Positions 52,448 through 61,043 are shown, counted from the stretch's first letter. The stretch: DNA of 64,000 nucleotides from an uncultured Eubacteriales bacterium (GCA_934402395.1 CAKRTQ010000002.1:124001-188000), one strand, 5' to 3'. The notes: generated by a model not told the origin, from the sequence alone. Numbers and translations: made by a program.

Positions 52448-52900
52448 ATGAAAAAAACTATACTTAAAATACTCACCCGCACATCCGCATATTACACCGC
52501 AGCCGCCGGACTTTACAGCTTTGTGATATACGCAATGTATTCAAGCGAGGAGAACGGCGCGATTCTTTCGGCAAAAAGAATATTGCTTCTGCTGCCCTTC
52601 TGCCTCTGCTTTGCCGCCGCAAACACAGCCCTCGCCTCAAAAACACTGCCGCGCGGACTGGGCTATCCCCTGCACTGCGTTGCCACCATGCTCGGCATAT
52701 ATCTGTGCGTCCTGCTGCCGGCGGGGATGGAGAGCCGTCAGCGGCTCGTGGGATTCATGACTGCGCTTGTGATATACATCGCCGCAATGGTCATATACGC
52801 GCTCATTGAAAAGCATATAAAGAAAACAGTGACAGAGGAAAAGAACTTCCGCAGTCAGTCGGCAGACAAAGCGAACAAGAGCAAAAACGAAAACGAATAA
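52448..52900 (+). CDS. Small four-helix membrane protein, DUF3021-like
   Basis: 150 residues with about four membrane segments (near 15-32, 45-62, 75-92 and 103-122) and a Lys/Glu/Asn-rich cytosolic tail. The layout recalls DUF3021 proteins, but identity is uncertain. The start is unclear: ATG 52418 has an AAGGGAG only 2 bases before it, which is too close, so ATG 52448 is preferred, with a weak GGAC site. No neighbour suggests a role. Confidence 0.6.
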   Translation: MKKTILKILTRTSAYYTAAAGLYSFVIYAMYSSEENGAILSAKRILLLLPFCLCFAAANTALASKTLPRGLGYPLHCVATMLGIYLCVLLPAGMESRQRLVGFMTALVIYIAAMVIYALIEKHIKKTVTEEKNFRSQSADKANKSKNENE

Positions 52901-52909
52901 AAAACAGAT

Positions 52910-52957
52910 GGGCTGTAAAAAAACTCAACATGAGTTTTTTAACAGCCCAAAATTTTT
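52910..52957. terminator. Bidirectional terminator
   Basis: GGGCTGT and its complement flank AAAAAAACTC/GAGTTTTTT arms with a 5-base loop, followed by TTTTTTATT. It sits between the small membrane protein gene and the convergent ABC exporter. Confidence 0.85.
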
Positions 52958-54849
52958 TATTCGGTATATTTCTCCGCCTGGAGTCTGAACATGGCGGCAT
53001 ATTTGCCGTCCGCCTCCATAAGCTCGTCGTGAGAGCCGGATTCGATAAGGCTCCCGCTGTCGAACATATAAATGCGGTCAGCCATTCTCGTGGTCGAAAG
53101 CCTGTGCGAAATGAAAATGACCGTTTTGTCGGCGGCATATTCAAGGATGGAGCGGTTAAGCTCGTATTCGGCAATGGGATCGAGCGCCGACGACGGCTCA
53201 TCCATGATGATAAGCTCGTAATCGCGGGCAAAAACACGCGCAATGGCGACCTTCTGTCCCTCGCCGCCGGAAAGGTTCGTTCCCTTTTTGTCGAATTCGC
53301 GCGTCAGCGTCGTGTCGATACCCTGTTCAAGCGTTGCGAGCTTTTCGGAAAATCCCGACTTGTCAAGCGCCGCGATAACAGTCTCACGGTCATGCTCCGG
53401 GTCGTAATCTCCGTTCATAACGTTTTCGGCAATGCTTGCGGCGTATATCTTGAAATCCTGGAACACGACGCCGATCCTTTCGCGGTATGCGTCAAGGTCA
53501 TATTCGCGTATGTCCCTTCCGTTCATAAGTATCTGCCCCGATGTCGGGTCGTAAAGACGCATAAGCAGCTTGATGAGCGTCGTCTTGCCCGCGCCGTTGT
53601 AGCCGACGATGGCGACCTTCTCGCCGCGCGAGAGCGACAGCGAGACATTTTTCAGTGCCTCGGCGGACGAATACTCGTCCGCAGGCTTTTCCCAGTCGGC
53701 ATTATGCCACTCGTACTTCGGCTTGTCCGAAAAATCGTATGTAAACGTCACGTTGCGCATCTCAAGCGACGAAAATTCCGGCACCTCCGCCTCGCCCGTT
53801 TTGATCTTCGGCTCGTATGCAAGAAAGCCGTAGTATTTTTCAAGGAAAAGCGAGTGCTTCGGGAATTTTGCCGCCTTTTCAACGAAGTCCGTCACCTGCC
53901 AGCGGATACTCCATATAACGCTGACGCTCGCGGCGAACGCGCCGACGAGAACCAGCCCGCTCTCCAGCTTGCCGAACATATAGAAAAGCACACCGAACTG
54001 CAGCCCGGTGGAAACGAGCATCCACCCGACACCGTAGAGCAAAAACCACTTCATGCCGTACTTTTTCGCGAGCTTTACCGATTTTTCGGTATTCTCGTCG
54101 TAATCACGCATGAGCAGATCGGTCACTCGGCTCGTCCTTATTTCCTTTGCATGGTCCTGAAGCTGAAAAACACGGTTTATGTAGTTTCTCACACGGTGCA
54201 GCGGCTTCCAGTACTTTTCCTGCTCAAAACTCCAACGATTTCTTGTCTGATTTATCAGAATGCACAGCACAGACGCCGCCAGAATGGCTATCGCCACCGG
54301 AACGTCTATCGTAAGCATTACGGTGATGAGCGTTGACATACTCACAATGCGCGTAACGAGCTTGCCGATATCGTCTATGACCTCATCGGAGCGCTTGTTT
54401 GCCTCATCCATCGCCCATACGAAATCGTTGTAAAACTCGGGGTCGTCATAGCAGGCGACATCCATGCGGTATGCCTTGAGAAACAGCTCGCGCTGAAGCC
54501 GCACATCCAGCTTTTGCTTTGACCACGGCTTGAAAATATAAAAATATATCCAGTGGAGCGCACTTGTGGTCAGGTTCCAAACAGCCATGAGCGCGATCAG
54601 GAATGCGACATCACCGAACTCCGCCCCCTCGTCGAGCGCGTTGAACAGCTTTACGGTAAATACCGTATCAGCCGAGTTGGTGAGACCGTAGACAACGCCC
54701 ATCAGGATATTGCCGATAAGGTAATCGGGTCCCAGACGCGCGACCTTGGAGATGATGCCGAAATTGTTTTTTATTATACGCGCAAAAGACTGCTTCGGCG
54801 TTCCGTCGCGGCGCATTTTCACTTTCTTTGCATTTTCCGCTGTCATCAC
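52957..54849 (-). CDS. ABC exporter subunit (membrane plus ATPase), partner B
   Basis: 630-residue ABC half-transporter: six membrane helices (about 40-340) and a C-terminal ATPase. Walker A GYNGAGKT, Q-loop FQDFKIY, signature NLSGGEGQK, Walker B IIMDEPSSALD and H-loop SHRLS are all intact. Between the A-loop (TFTYDF) and the next strand lies an insertion of about 25 residues (from KPKYEWHNADW to DEYSSAEALKN). It overlaps the partner gene by 4 bases (ATGATG) and probably pairs with it as a heterodimer. Substrate unknown. Confidence 0.9.
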   Translation of the reverse strand: MMTAENAKKVKMRRDGTPKQSFARIIKNNFGIISKVARLGPDYLIGNILMGVVYGLTNSADTVFTVKLFNALDEGAEFGDVAFLIALMAVWNLTTSALHWIYFYIFKPWSKQKLDVRLQRELFLKAYRMDVACYDDPEFYNDFVWAMDEANKRSDEVIDDIGKLVTRIVSMSTLITVMLTIDVPVAIAILAASVLCILINQTRNRWSFEQEKYWKPLHRVRNYINRVFQLQDHAKEIRTSRVTDLLMRDYDENTEKSVKLAKKYGMKWFLLYGVGWMLVSTGLQFGVLFYMFGKLESGLVLVGAFAASVSVIWSIRWQVTDFVEKAAKFPKHSLFLEKYYGFLAYEPKIKTGEAEVPEFSSLEMRNVTFTYDFSDKPKYEWHNADWEKPADEYSSAEALKNVSLSLSRGEKVAIVGYNGAGKTTLIKLLMRLYDPTSGQILMNGRDIREYDLDAYRERIGVVFQDFKIYAASIAENVMNGDYDPEHDRETVIAALDKSGFSEKLATLEQGIDTTLTREFDKKGTNLSGGEGQKVAIARVFARDYELIIMDEPSSALDPIAEYELNRSILEYAADKTVIFISHRLSTTRMADRIYMFDSGSLIESGSHDELMEADGKYAAMFRLQAEKYTE

Positions 54850-56759
54850 GCATCAGCCCCCTTTCCCAGGTAGTTCTCGGCTTGCAGCCTGAACATCTCG
54901 GCGTACTTGCCGCCCTTCTCCATCAGCTCGCGGTGGTTACCCTCCTCGGTTATCCTGCCGCCGTCCATAAGGAAGATACGGTCGGCATCAACCGCGGACG
55001 AAAGACGGTGCGAGATGAATATCACCGTTCTGCCCTCCGCCGCCTTCATCATGTTTTCAAACATGGTGTGCTCCGCTATCGGGTCGAGCGCCGAGGAAGG
55101 CTCGTCAAGTATTATCACCGGCGACGTGCGGGCAAAGGCGCGCGCCAGGGCTATCTTTTGCTGTTCGCCGACCGAAAGATTGGCACCGTGATCGTCGAAT
55201 TCACGCGTGAGCGTTGTTTCGATGCCGTGATCGAGCCGCGCTACGCGCTCATAGGCTCCGCTTTCGCGCAGCGAATGCTCGACAAGCTCCGCATCTCCCT
55301 CCTTCGGCATACGCAAAAGCACGTTGTCGGCGACCGACATAGAAAACATTTTGAAATCCTGAAATACGCAGGCGTATTCATCGCGGTAGGAGTCGAGCGT
55401 GTAGTCGCGTATGTCCCTGCCGCCGAGCTTCACACTGCCGCCCGTGGGATCGTAAAGGCGCAACAGCAGCTTGACGAGCGTGGTCTTGCCGGAGCCGTTT
55501 TGCCCGACGAGCGCGATCCTCTCGCCCGCGCCGATGTGGAGCGATATCCCGCGCAGTGTGTCATCTTCGGCGCCCTCATAACGGAAGGTGACGTCCTCAA
55601 GATCGATATCGGCACAATTTTCGGGTGCGGGCACAGCATTCTCGGCGTCCTTTATCTTCGGCTCGTAGTCAAGGAAATACCGCACGTCCTCAAGGAAGAG
55701 CGCGTGCTCGCCGAAATCGGCAAAGGTCGTTACGAGATTGCTGAGGCAGTAGGAAACGACCGAGATGGAGTTGAGAACGACTATGCAGTCGCCTATGGTC
55801 ATACCGCCGTCCGAAAGCGTGCGCCAGACGGCGTAAAGCGTTGCGCCGAGCACCGTCACGACAGACATACCGATATCAAGTATGTAATCCGCCACGGCGC
55901 GCTTCCAGCCGTATTTGCGTATCAGCGCGCAGAAATCGCGCCGCGTCCGCTCAAGCTCGCCGAGCATGCGCGTGTGCATATCGCCGAGCCGCATCTCCTT
56001 GGCGTATTCGTTGAGATAAAATGTGCGGCGGACATACTTCTGCCGCCGTTCTACCGGCTTGCGGGCTGTAATATGATCGTGCTTGAGCTTGTTCTTCCGG
56101 CTTCGCACAAAACCGAGCAGCAGCGGCAAAAGCCCGAAGATTATCAGCACCGGATCGATCGCAAACAGCAAAAATGAGTTGCATAGCAGCGTGACCGTGC
56201 GCCAGATGAGGTCATCGAGCGTACTCATGACCTCCATCACACGGTTAAACGCCTCGTCCATCGCCTTTACATACTTGTCGTAAAACGACGGAGTTTCATA
56301 ACAGGCGAGCTCGACCTGCGACGCCTTAATGAACAGCTTGCGCTGTATAGCGGCGTCGATCTCGTGAAGCTTTCCCGCAGACACGACATTCCAGTAGTAG
56401 TTGTTTATCATATTGATAACGAGCGTTGCCGCCGCGATCACGGAAAGATATATTATTACATTCTGCCTCGGCTGACCGCTCTTCACGCCGTTGACAATCA
56501 TGCGTATCAGAAAAGAGCCGCTGAGAAAATCAAGCGGTGCATAAAGGAATGTATTTACGAAATAAAAAATAAAGTATCTCGGAGACAGGCTCCATATCTG
56601 TCCGAGCGCAAAAAGCACGTTCGACAGCGTTCGCCCGCGCGGGAGCCTTTCTTTTTTCTTTTTCTCCTTTTCCTTTTTCTTCTGGGCTCTTTTCTCCGCA
56701 CGTGCGGCTGTCTTTTCCCCACGCGTCGCTTTTTTGTCCTTGTCCGCTATGACGTCCAC
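54846..56759 (-). CDS. ABC exporter subunit (membrane plus ATPase), partner A
   Basis: 637-residue ABC half-transporter. A Lys/Glu/Arg-rich cytosolic N-terminus (about 5-42) precedes six helices and the ATPase. Walker A is GQNGSGKT and Walker B is VIILDEPSSALD. The signature is NLSVGEQQK, i.e. LSVGE instead of LSGGE, so one ATP site of the pair is probably non-canonical. The start is GTG at 56759 with GGGAAGAG upstream. First gene of the operon, behind a strong promoter. Confidence 0.9.
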   Translation of the reverse strand: MDVIADKDKKATRGEKTAARAEKRAQKKKEKEKKKKERLPRGRTLSNVLFALGQIWSLSPRYFIFYFVNTFLYAPLDFLSGSFLIRMIVNGVKSGQPRQNVIIYLSVIAAATLVINMINNYYWNVVSAGKLHEIDAAIQRKLFIKASQVELACYETPSFYDKYVKAMDEAFNRVMEVMSTLDDLIWRTVTLLCNSFLLFAIDPVLIIFGLLPLLLGFVRSRKNKLKHDHITARKPVERRQKYVRRTFYLNEYAKEMRLGDMHTRMLGELERTRRDFCALIRKYGWKRAVADYILDIGMSVVTVLGATLYAVWRTLSDGGMTIGDCIVVLNSISVVSYCLSNLVTTFADFGEHALFLEDVRYFLDYEPKIKDAENAVPAPENCADIDLEDVTFRYEGAEDDTLRGISLHIGAGERIALVGQNGSGKTTLVKLLLRLYDPTGGSVKLGGRDIRDYTLDSYRDEYACVFQDFKMFSMSVADNVLLRMPKEGDAELVEHSLRESGAYERVARLDHGIETTLTREFDDHGANLSVGEQQKIALARAFARTSPVIILDEPSSALDPIAEHTMFENMMKAAEGRTVIFISHRLSSAVDADRIFLMDGGRITEEGNHRELMEKGGKYAEMFRLQAENYLGKGADA

Positions 56760-56791
56760 CTCTTCCCGAAAAATCAGTATTTATTAACCCA

Positions 56792-56820
56792 AGTATAACA
56801 TAAAAGCAGTCACATGTCAA
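56792..56820 (-). promoter_or_regulatory. Sigma-A promoter of the ABC exporter operon
   Basis: Minus strand TTGACA (plus 56815-56820), 17-base spacer, TATACT (plus 56792-56797). Confidence 0.85.
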
Positions 56821-56854
56821 TAAACTTAAAGTTGATACGCTATATTATATTGTG

Positions 56855-56892
56855 AAAAAGCACCGAGAAGGTGGTTTACCCCCCCCCGGTGC
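56855..56892 (-). terminator. Terminator of brnQ with a nine-base C tract
   Basis: On the minus strand GCACCG, a G-rich loop, CGGTGC, then TTTTT. The plus strand shows nine consecutive C at 56879-56887 in the stem-loop region, a likely sequencing or slippage hotspot. Confidence 0.75.
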
Positions 56893-56905
56893 CATTTTAT
56901 GTTAT

Positions 56906-58276
56906 TTATTGAACTTTAGCTCTTTTATGTTTTGACCTGTGCACGGCTATCAGATACCACGCGAGTCCTGCGGCAAAGCCGACGAGCGCCGGGCATACCC
57001 AGCCGAGACCGATATCCGCAAACGGGAGCGCGTCGCCGAGTGCGTTTATCGTTCTGATCACCGGTGCTTTCGGGAGTGTTCCGGGCAACGATTTTGTAAG
57101 GTCCGGTATCGCCGCAATGAGCGTGAGCGCCGTTGTGCAGGCATACACGCGGCGGTCATGAGCAAAGAATCTGCCGAACAGGGCGAGCATGATTATTGTC
57201 ATTGCAAGCGGGTACAGGAACATGAGCACCGGCAGCGACCAGTTGATTATCGCGCCGAGCCCCATGGTCGAAATAAGGAAGGAAACAACGCAGAAGCCTA
57301 TTGCCCACACACGGTATTTCGGTCCGCGCGGGAAAAGCTCGCAAAACATCTCGCCGCAGCTCGTGATAAGCCCGACTGCCGTCTTAAGGCAGGCAAGTGT
57401 GACGATAACGGCAAGAATGATGCCGCCGACCTTGCCGAAATAATGCGTTGCAATAACGTAAAGAGCCTCGCCGCCGTCCGCCGAGAGCGGATAGACCGTG
57501 CGGCTCTGCGCGCCGATAAGTGCAAGTGCAGCGTAGATCACCGCCATAATGAGACATCCGAAAAGTCCGGAGGTTATGGTATTTCCCGCTATCGCGGCGG
57601 GATCTTCAACGCCCAATCCGCGTATCGCCGTAACGACCACTATGCCGAACGCAAGCCCCGCAAGCGCATCCATCGTACCGTAGCCGTCAATAAAGCCCTG
57701 AAACACCGCTCCGCTCTCGTATGCCGCCTCGGGTGCGACATCTCCGGCCGGTCCTATCGGCGAAATAAGCGCCGCGACGATAAGCAGACCGAGAGCTACA
57801 AGAAAGAGCGGGGTAAGTATCTTACCGACCCATGTAAGTATCTTGCCGGGGCGCAGAGAGAACCACAGCACCGCAGCAAAGAAAAGGAGCGAGAATATCC
57901 AAACGAGCCATTTTGCCGTGCCATCATCGATCATGGGTTTTATTCCGACCGAAAATGAGGTCGAAGCGCAACGCGGTATGGCAAAAAACGGTCCTATCGT
58001 GAGATAAAGCAAAACGGTAAAGAAGTAACCGTAGCCGCGTCCGACCTTGCTGCTCATCTGTAACAGACCGTCGCTGCGGCTCATGCCGAGCGCCGCAACG
58101 CCGAGCAGCGGAATGCCGACGCCGGTTATGAGAAATCCGATGACCGCGCGCCATACATTGGCGCCGGCGGATTGCCCCATAAAGACCGGAAATATCAGAT
58201 TGCCCGCGCCGAAAAACAAGCCGAACAGCATACTGCCCACAGCCGCGGTCTCGGTGACCGTAAGTCGTTTTTTCAT
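56906..58276 (-). CDS. brnQ: Branched-chain amino acid carrier (LIVCS family)
   Basis: 456-residue BrnQ-type sodium symporter for Leu, Ile and Val, with about 12 membrane segments. The N-terminal FGLFFGAGNLIFPVFMGQSAG and the later GYGTMDALAGLAFGIVVVTAIRGLG are diagnostic. A short basic C-terminus follows. Strong promoter 17-spacer upstream; monocistronic. No CodY or T-box element was recognised in the short leader. Confidence 0.94.
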   Translation of the reverse strand: MKKRLTVTETAAVGSMLFGLFFGAGNLIFPVFMGQSAGANVWRAVIGFLITGVGIPLLGVAALGMSRSDGLLQMSSKVGRGYGYFFTVLLYLTIGPFFAIPRCASTSFSVGIKPMIDDGTAKWLVWIFSLLFFAAVLWFSLRPGKILTWVGKILTPLFLVALGLLIVAALISPIGPAGDVAPEAAYESGAVFQGFIDGYGTMDALAGLAFGIVVVTAIRGLGVEDPAAIAGNTITSGLFGCLIMAVIYAALALIGAQSRTVYPLSADGGEALYVIATHYFGKVGGIILAVIVTLACLKTAVGLITSCGEMFCELFPRGPKYRVWAIGFCVVSFLISTMGLGAIINWSLPVLMFLYPLAMTIIMLALFGRFFAHDRRVYACTTALTLIAAIPDLTKSLPGTLPKAPVIRTINALGDALPFADIGLGWVCPALVGFAAGLAWYLIAVHRSKHKRAKVQ

Positions 58277-58346
58277 ATTATTTTTGTACCTTTCCTGTGA
58301 CCGCCGTCAGTTCATGCCGTTCTGCGCGGTGATAGTATTAGATATT

Positions 58347-58375
58347 ATTATATAATGATTTTGCAACTTTGTCAA
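58347..58375 (-). promoter_or_regulatory. Sigma-A promoter of brnQ
   Basis: Minus strand TTGACA (plus 58370-58375), 17-base spacer, TATAAT (plus 58347-58352). Confidence 0.85.
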
Positions 58376-58384
58376 CCCAAAAAT

Positions 58385-58600
58385 GCAAAAACATTTTTAT
58401 TGATCGTAGTGCTACAATTGATGTGAGACCGAAAGAAAGAAAAAGTTCAAAAGAATAGAAAAAGTGATCGAGATCTGATAGAATAGTTTCAACCATAAAA
58501 CGAATCTGACAGAAAGGTCTCGATTACCATGAAAGATTATTTATTTGCGCGTTGAGAAGTCTTTGCGGAAGACTTTTCCGGTTTCTGCAAACAATATTAA
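58385..58600 (+). other. Gene-free segment with promoter-like palindrome and a broken mini-ORF
   Basis: About 215 bases with AT-richer composition. GTAGTGCTAC (a 10-base palindrome, 58406-58415) overlaps a TACAAT at 58413-58418. At 58529-58555 an ATG after AGAAAGG encodes MKDYLFAR and then TGA; in the same frame 14 more sensible codons follow before TAA. It may be a remnant of a lost gene or a recoded micro-peptide. It is followed by a small AAGTCTT-TGCGG-AAGACTT hairpin. No known family. Confidence 0.4.
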
Positions 58601-58630
58601 GGCGGTTAAGCACAAATGTGCTTAACCGCC
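58601..58630. terminator. Hairpin after the lipoprotein gene
   Basis: Perfect 14-base arms GGCGGTTAAGCACA / TGTGCTTAACCGCC around AA, 10 bases from the stop of the minus-strand lipoprotein gene. Neither flank has a strong T run (TTAATATTG on the minus strand), so it is a probable but imperfect terminator. Confidence 0.6.
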
Positions 58631-58640
58631 CAAAAATTGA

Positions 58641-59231
58641 TCACTTGATCACACGGGTCGGGAAAATCAATGCGCCATTCGTGCATCCTTCGATCTGCGC
58701 GATGGGTGCATAGTGAATTCTCATTACCTTTCCATTATCATAAAACCGAACAAAGTAGAAAACATCGTCTATCTCATACACACATATTTTTTCACCTACC
58801 GGACTGTGTTGTTTGGTTTCCAAGAGGTAACAAGTCTCACTGTTTTCGATTTTTGTCAATGTGTTTGCGATTTCTGTACCTTTAGTTTCATCGGTATGAC
58901 GGGCGTGAGTGAGAAAACCTTCGTTGTATTCAATGACCGGTGATGGCGAAGTCGATCCATCGTACAATATATCGTGTATGTATATTTTGCCATTCGCGAT
59001 CTTAATGTCAAGCGAATATTCCCAAGATAATGCACCCTCCTGAATATAAGGTTCGGCGCTGAAGCTGATAACTCCATCATCCTCGGTCGTCACCGGTTGT
59101 ACTTCACTGCTTTGAATATCCTTCGTGTCATTGGGAATGTTGTCGTCGGTATGGCTGCAACCGACAGAAACGATAAGTAAGATGACAACACTCAATACGA
59201 GAAACAAACCGCGCAAATTAAATTTTGACAT
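58641..59231 (-). CDS. Putative lipoprotein of unknown function
   Basis: 196 residues with a signal peptide ending in VSVGC (C25 as the likely lipidated Cys), an acidic Ser/Thr/Asp linker (about 26-50) and a beta-rich globular domain ending PTRVIK. No family was recognised. AAAGGAGG precedes the ATG at a good distance, so 59231 is the start, although the frame is open back to 59423. Codon use is AT-richer than the flanks, suggesting recent acquisition. It has a private promoter with an operator-like repeat and a leader terminator. Confidence 0.72.
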   Translation of the reverse strand: MSKFNLRGLFLVLSVVILLIVSVGCSHTDDNIPNDTKDIQSSEVQPVTTEDDGVISFSAEPYIQEGALSWEYSLDIKIANGKIYIHDILYDGSTSPSPVIEYNEGFLTHARHTDETKGTEIANTLTKIENSETCYLLETKQHSPVGEKICVYEIDDVFYFVRFYDNGKVMRIHYAPIAQIEGCTNGALIFPTRVIK

Positions 59232-59315
59232 AACAAAACCTCCTTTACTGAATATGAATTTGAAAATAAATTGGATTGCTTCATTAAATAATGCGGGATA
59301 ACTTTTTTCGAAGTT

Positions 59316-59366
59316 ATCAAAAAGCGCACAGACCTGATCGAAGCAAGATCCGATCAACCCGTGCGC
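59316..59366 (-). promoter_or_regulatory. Leader terminator (attenuator) of the lipoprotein gene
   Basis: On the minus strand GCGCAC, GGGT, TGATCG, 10-base loop, CGATCA, GGTCT, GTGCGC, then TTTTT (plus positions 59319-59366). It lies inside the transcribed leader about 85 bases before the start codon, after the gene's promoter. A second small hairpin (GATAACTT with AAGTTATC) follows. This is the arrangement of an attenuator or riboswitch expression platform; no known riboswitch was recognised upstream. Confidence 0.65.
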
Positions 59367-59457
59367 CACACCGCTTTTTATACACTTGAAATAGAATTTC
59401 TTCACGAAAAACTCGGCGGCCATCAGTATTCAGGTTGTCGGGTTTCGCTTCTAATCA

Positions 59458-59475
59458 TACAACTATTTCGTTGTA
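59458..59475. promoter_or_regulatory. Operator-like palindrome at the lipoprotein promoter
   Basis: TACAAC-TATTTC-GTTGTA, perfect 6-base arms, located at the predicted transcription start of the minus-strand promoter at 59481-59509. Confidence 0.5.
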
Positions 59476-59480
59476 CTAAC

Positions 59481-59509
59481 ATTATATCATACAAAATGTT
59501 TTTTGTCAA
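59481..59509 (-). promoter_or_regulatory. Sigma-A promoter of the lipoprotein gene
   Basis: Minus strand TTGACA (plus 59504-59509), 17-base spacer, TATAAT (plus 59481-59486). The resulting leader is about 240 bases. Confidence 0.85.
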
Positions 59510-59554
59510 ATATATTTCCAAAAAAATTCAAACAAGTTTGCAAAAACATTTGTG

Positions 59555-59583
59555 TTGACATAATCGCCGCTTTGGTGTATAAT
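59555..59583 (+). promoter_or_regulatory. Sigma-A promoter of the MATE gene
   Basis: TTGACA (59555-59560), 17-base spacer, TATAAT (59578-59583). Confidence 0.85.
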
Positions 59584-59587
59584 ATAG

Positions 59588-59680
59588 CCGTTGCTCGGAG
59601 GGCTGACCGTTCATCTGAAACGGCTTGCCGGATAAGGGACAGGCTGAAATGCCTGTACTTACCCGGCTTTTTATATTTTC
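59588..59680 (+). ncRNA. Guanidine-IV (mepA motif)-like riboswitch with terminator
   Basis: Between the promoter and the MATE gene lie a first hairpin CCGTT...AACGG (59607-59623) and a second, GCCGG-ATAAGGG-ACAGGC-TGAAAT-GCCTGT-ACTTA-CCCGGC, followed by TTTTT (59627-59672). The second is an intrinsic terminator. Two hairpins with the second acting as terminator, directly upstream of a MATE exporter in a clostridial genome, is how the mepA motif (guanidine-IV) is arranged. The match is from memory of the motif and should be tested with a covariance model. Confidence 0.6.
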
Positions 59681-59702
59681 TGTCAAAGAGAAAGGATAAA
59701 AC

Positions 59703-61043
59703 ATGGATCTGCTGAATGACAAAATAGGCACGCTGTACCGCAAATATCTTGTAAATGCATTCGGGAGCGCGCTGATCACAAGCATATACGGGCTTGTGGA
59801 TATGATAATTGTGGGACAGTATCACGGTCCCGACGGCTCGGCTGCAATGGCTGTGATATCGCCGGTGTGGAATATAGTTTACAGCTTCGGGCTTCTTGCC
59901 GGTATCGGTGGCTCGGTGCTGTACGCGGTCGCGTGCGGCGCCGATGGCGACAAAAAACGCGCAGACGGGTATTTTACCACCTCGGTAATATACGGCGGAA
60001 TTATTTCGGCAGTGCTGTGGGTGCTTCTTTTTGCAGCCGAGGACCCGCTGCTCCGCCTGTTCGGAGCCGACGAGCTTCTCCTCCCTCTCTGCCGGCGTTA
60101 TCTGCGTGCGCCGCTCCTCACTGTGCCGGTATACGTTTTTACCGGCATTCTCTCGGCGTTCCTGCGCAACGATTCGGACCCCGGACTTGCCACCGCATCC
60201 GTCATCATAGGCGGCGTCTTCAATATCTTCGGCGACTACTTTTTTGTGTTTACGCTCGATATGGGCATTGAAGGCGCGGGCATCGCCACCGCTCTCGGCG
60301 CATCAATATCCGTCCTCATAATGCTTCTGCACTTTGTCGGCAAAAAGAACACGCTTAAGTTCACCGCCCCGCGCGGCTTCGTCCGCACTGCAGCCGAAAT
60401 ATCCGCAAGCGGTTTTTCTTCTTTCATCGTGGACGTTGCAATGGGCGTCATGACGATGCTGTTCAATCTCATGATAATGAAATACCTCGGCTCAGATGCA
60501 CTTGCCGTTTACGGTGTTATCGTAACGGTGAGCACGTTCGTACAATGCTGTGCCTACGGCGTAGGTCAGGCGGCGCAACCGATAATTTCGCAGAATTTCG
60601 GCGCGGGACTGCACGACCGCACGCGCGCCGCGCTCAGGTACAGCCTCATCACCTCTCTTGCAATGGGAATACTGTGGACGGTGCTTTCGGAGGCTTTTCC
60701 GGGCGTCATGATACGCCTTTTCATGACGCCGACCGACTCCGTGCTTGCCATTGCTCCGCGTATAATCCGCGTATACGCTTCATCGTTCATCCTCTTGCCC
60801 ATAAATGTGTTCTCAACGTACTATTTTCAGGCAACGATGATGACGCGGTACTCAAATATCATATCGGTCGCACGCGGAATTGTAATAAGCGGCGCGCTTG
60901 TAATACTCCTTCCCATAACTGCCGGTGCCGACTTCATATGGTGGGCAATGCCGATAACCGAGGCGTTGGTATTTTTATACGCGCTGTGTGTTTTTTTGCA
61001 TCCATCGCACGGCGCGCAACGAAACGATATCGATCGGAAATAA
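59703..61043 (+). CDS. MATE family efflux transporter
   Basis: 446-residue multidrug and toxin extrusion transporter with about 12 membrane segments, exporting cationic compounds in exchange for Na+ or H+. FGSALITSIYGLVDMIIVGQY near the N-terminus and the internal repeat FVQCCAYGVGQAAQPIISQNFGAG near residue 280-303 are typical. AAAGGATAAAAC precedes the ATG. The upstream riboswitch-like leader suggests guanidine as an inducer and possible cargo. A TetR gene follows. Confidence 0.93.
   Translation: MDLLNDKIGTLYRKYLVNAFGSALITSIYGLVDMIIVGQYHGPDGSAAMAVISPVWNIVYSFGLLAGIGGSVLYAVACGADGDKKRADGYFTTSVIYGGIISAVLWVLLFAAEDPLLRLFGADELLLPLCRRYLRAPLLTVPVYVFTGILSAFLRNDSDPGLATASVIIGGVFNIFGDYFFVFTLDMGIEGAGIATALGASISVLIMLLHFVGKKNTLKFTAPRGFVRTAAEISASGFSSFIVDVAMGVMTMLFNLMIMKYLGSDALAVYGVIVTVSTFVQCCAYGVGQAAQPIISQNFGAGLHDRTRAALRYSLITSLAMGILWTVLSEAFPGVMIRLFMTPTDSVLAIAPRIIRVYASSFILLPINVFSTYYFQATMMTRYSNIISVARGIVISGALVILLPITAGADFIWWAMPITEALVFLYALCVFLHPSHGAQRNDIDRK

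Noticed and set aside
59232..59423. N-terminal extension of the lipoprotein gene
   Set aside because: The frame is open to 59423, but a lipoprotein signal peptide and AAAGGAGG define the start at 59231; the upstream part is leader RNA with a terminator. A leader peptide remains possible.
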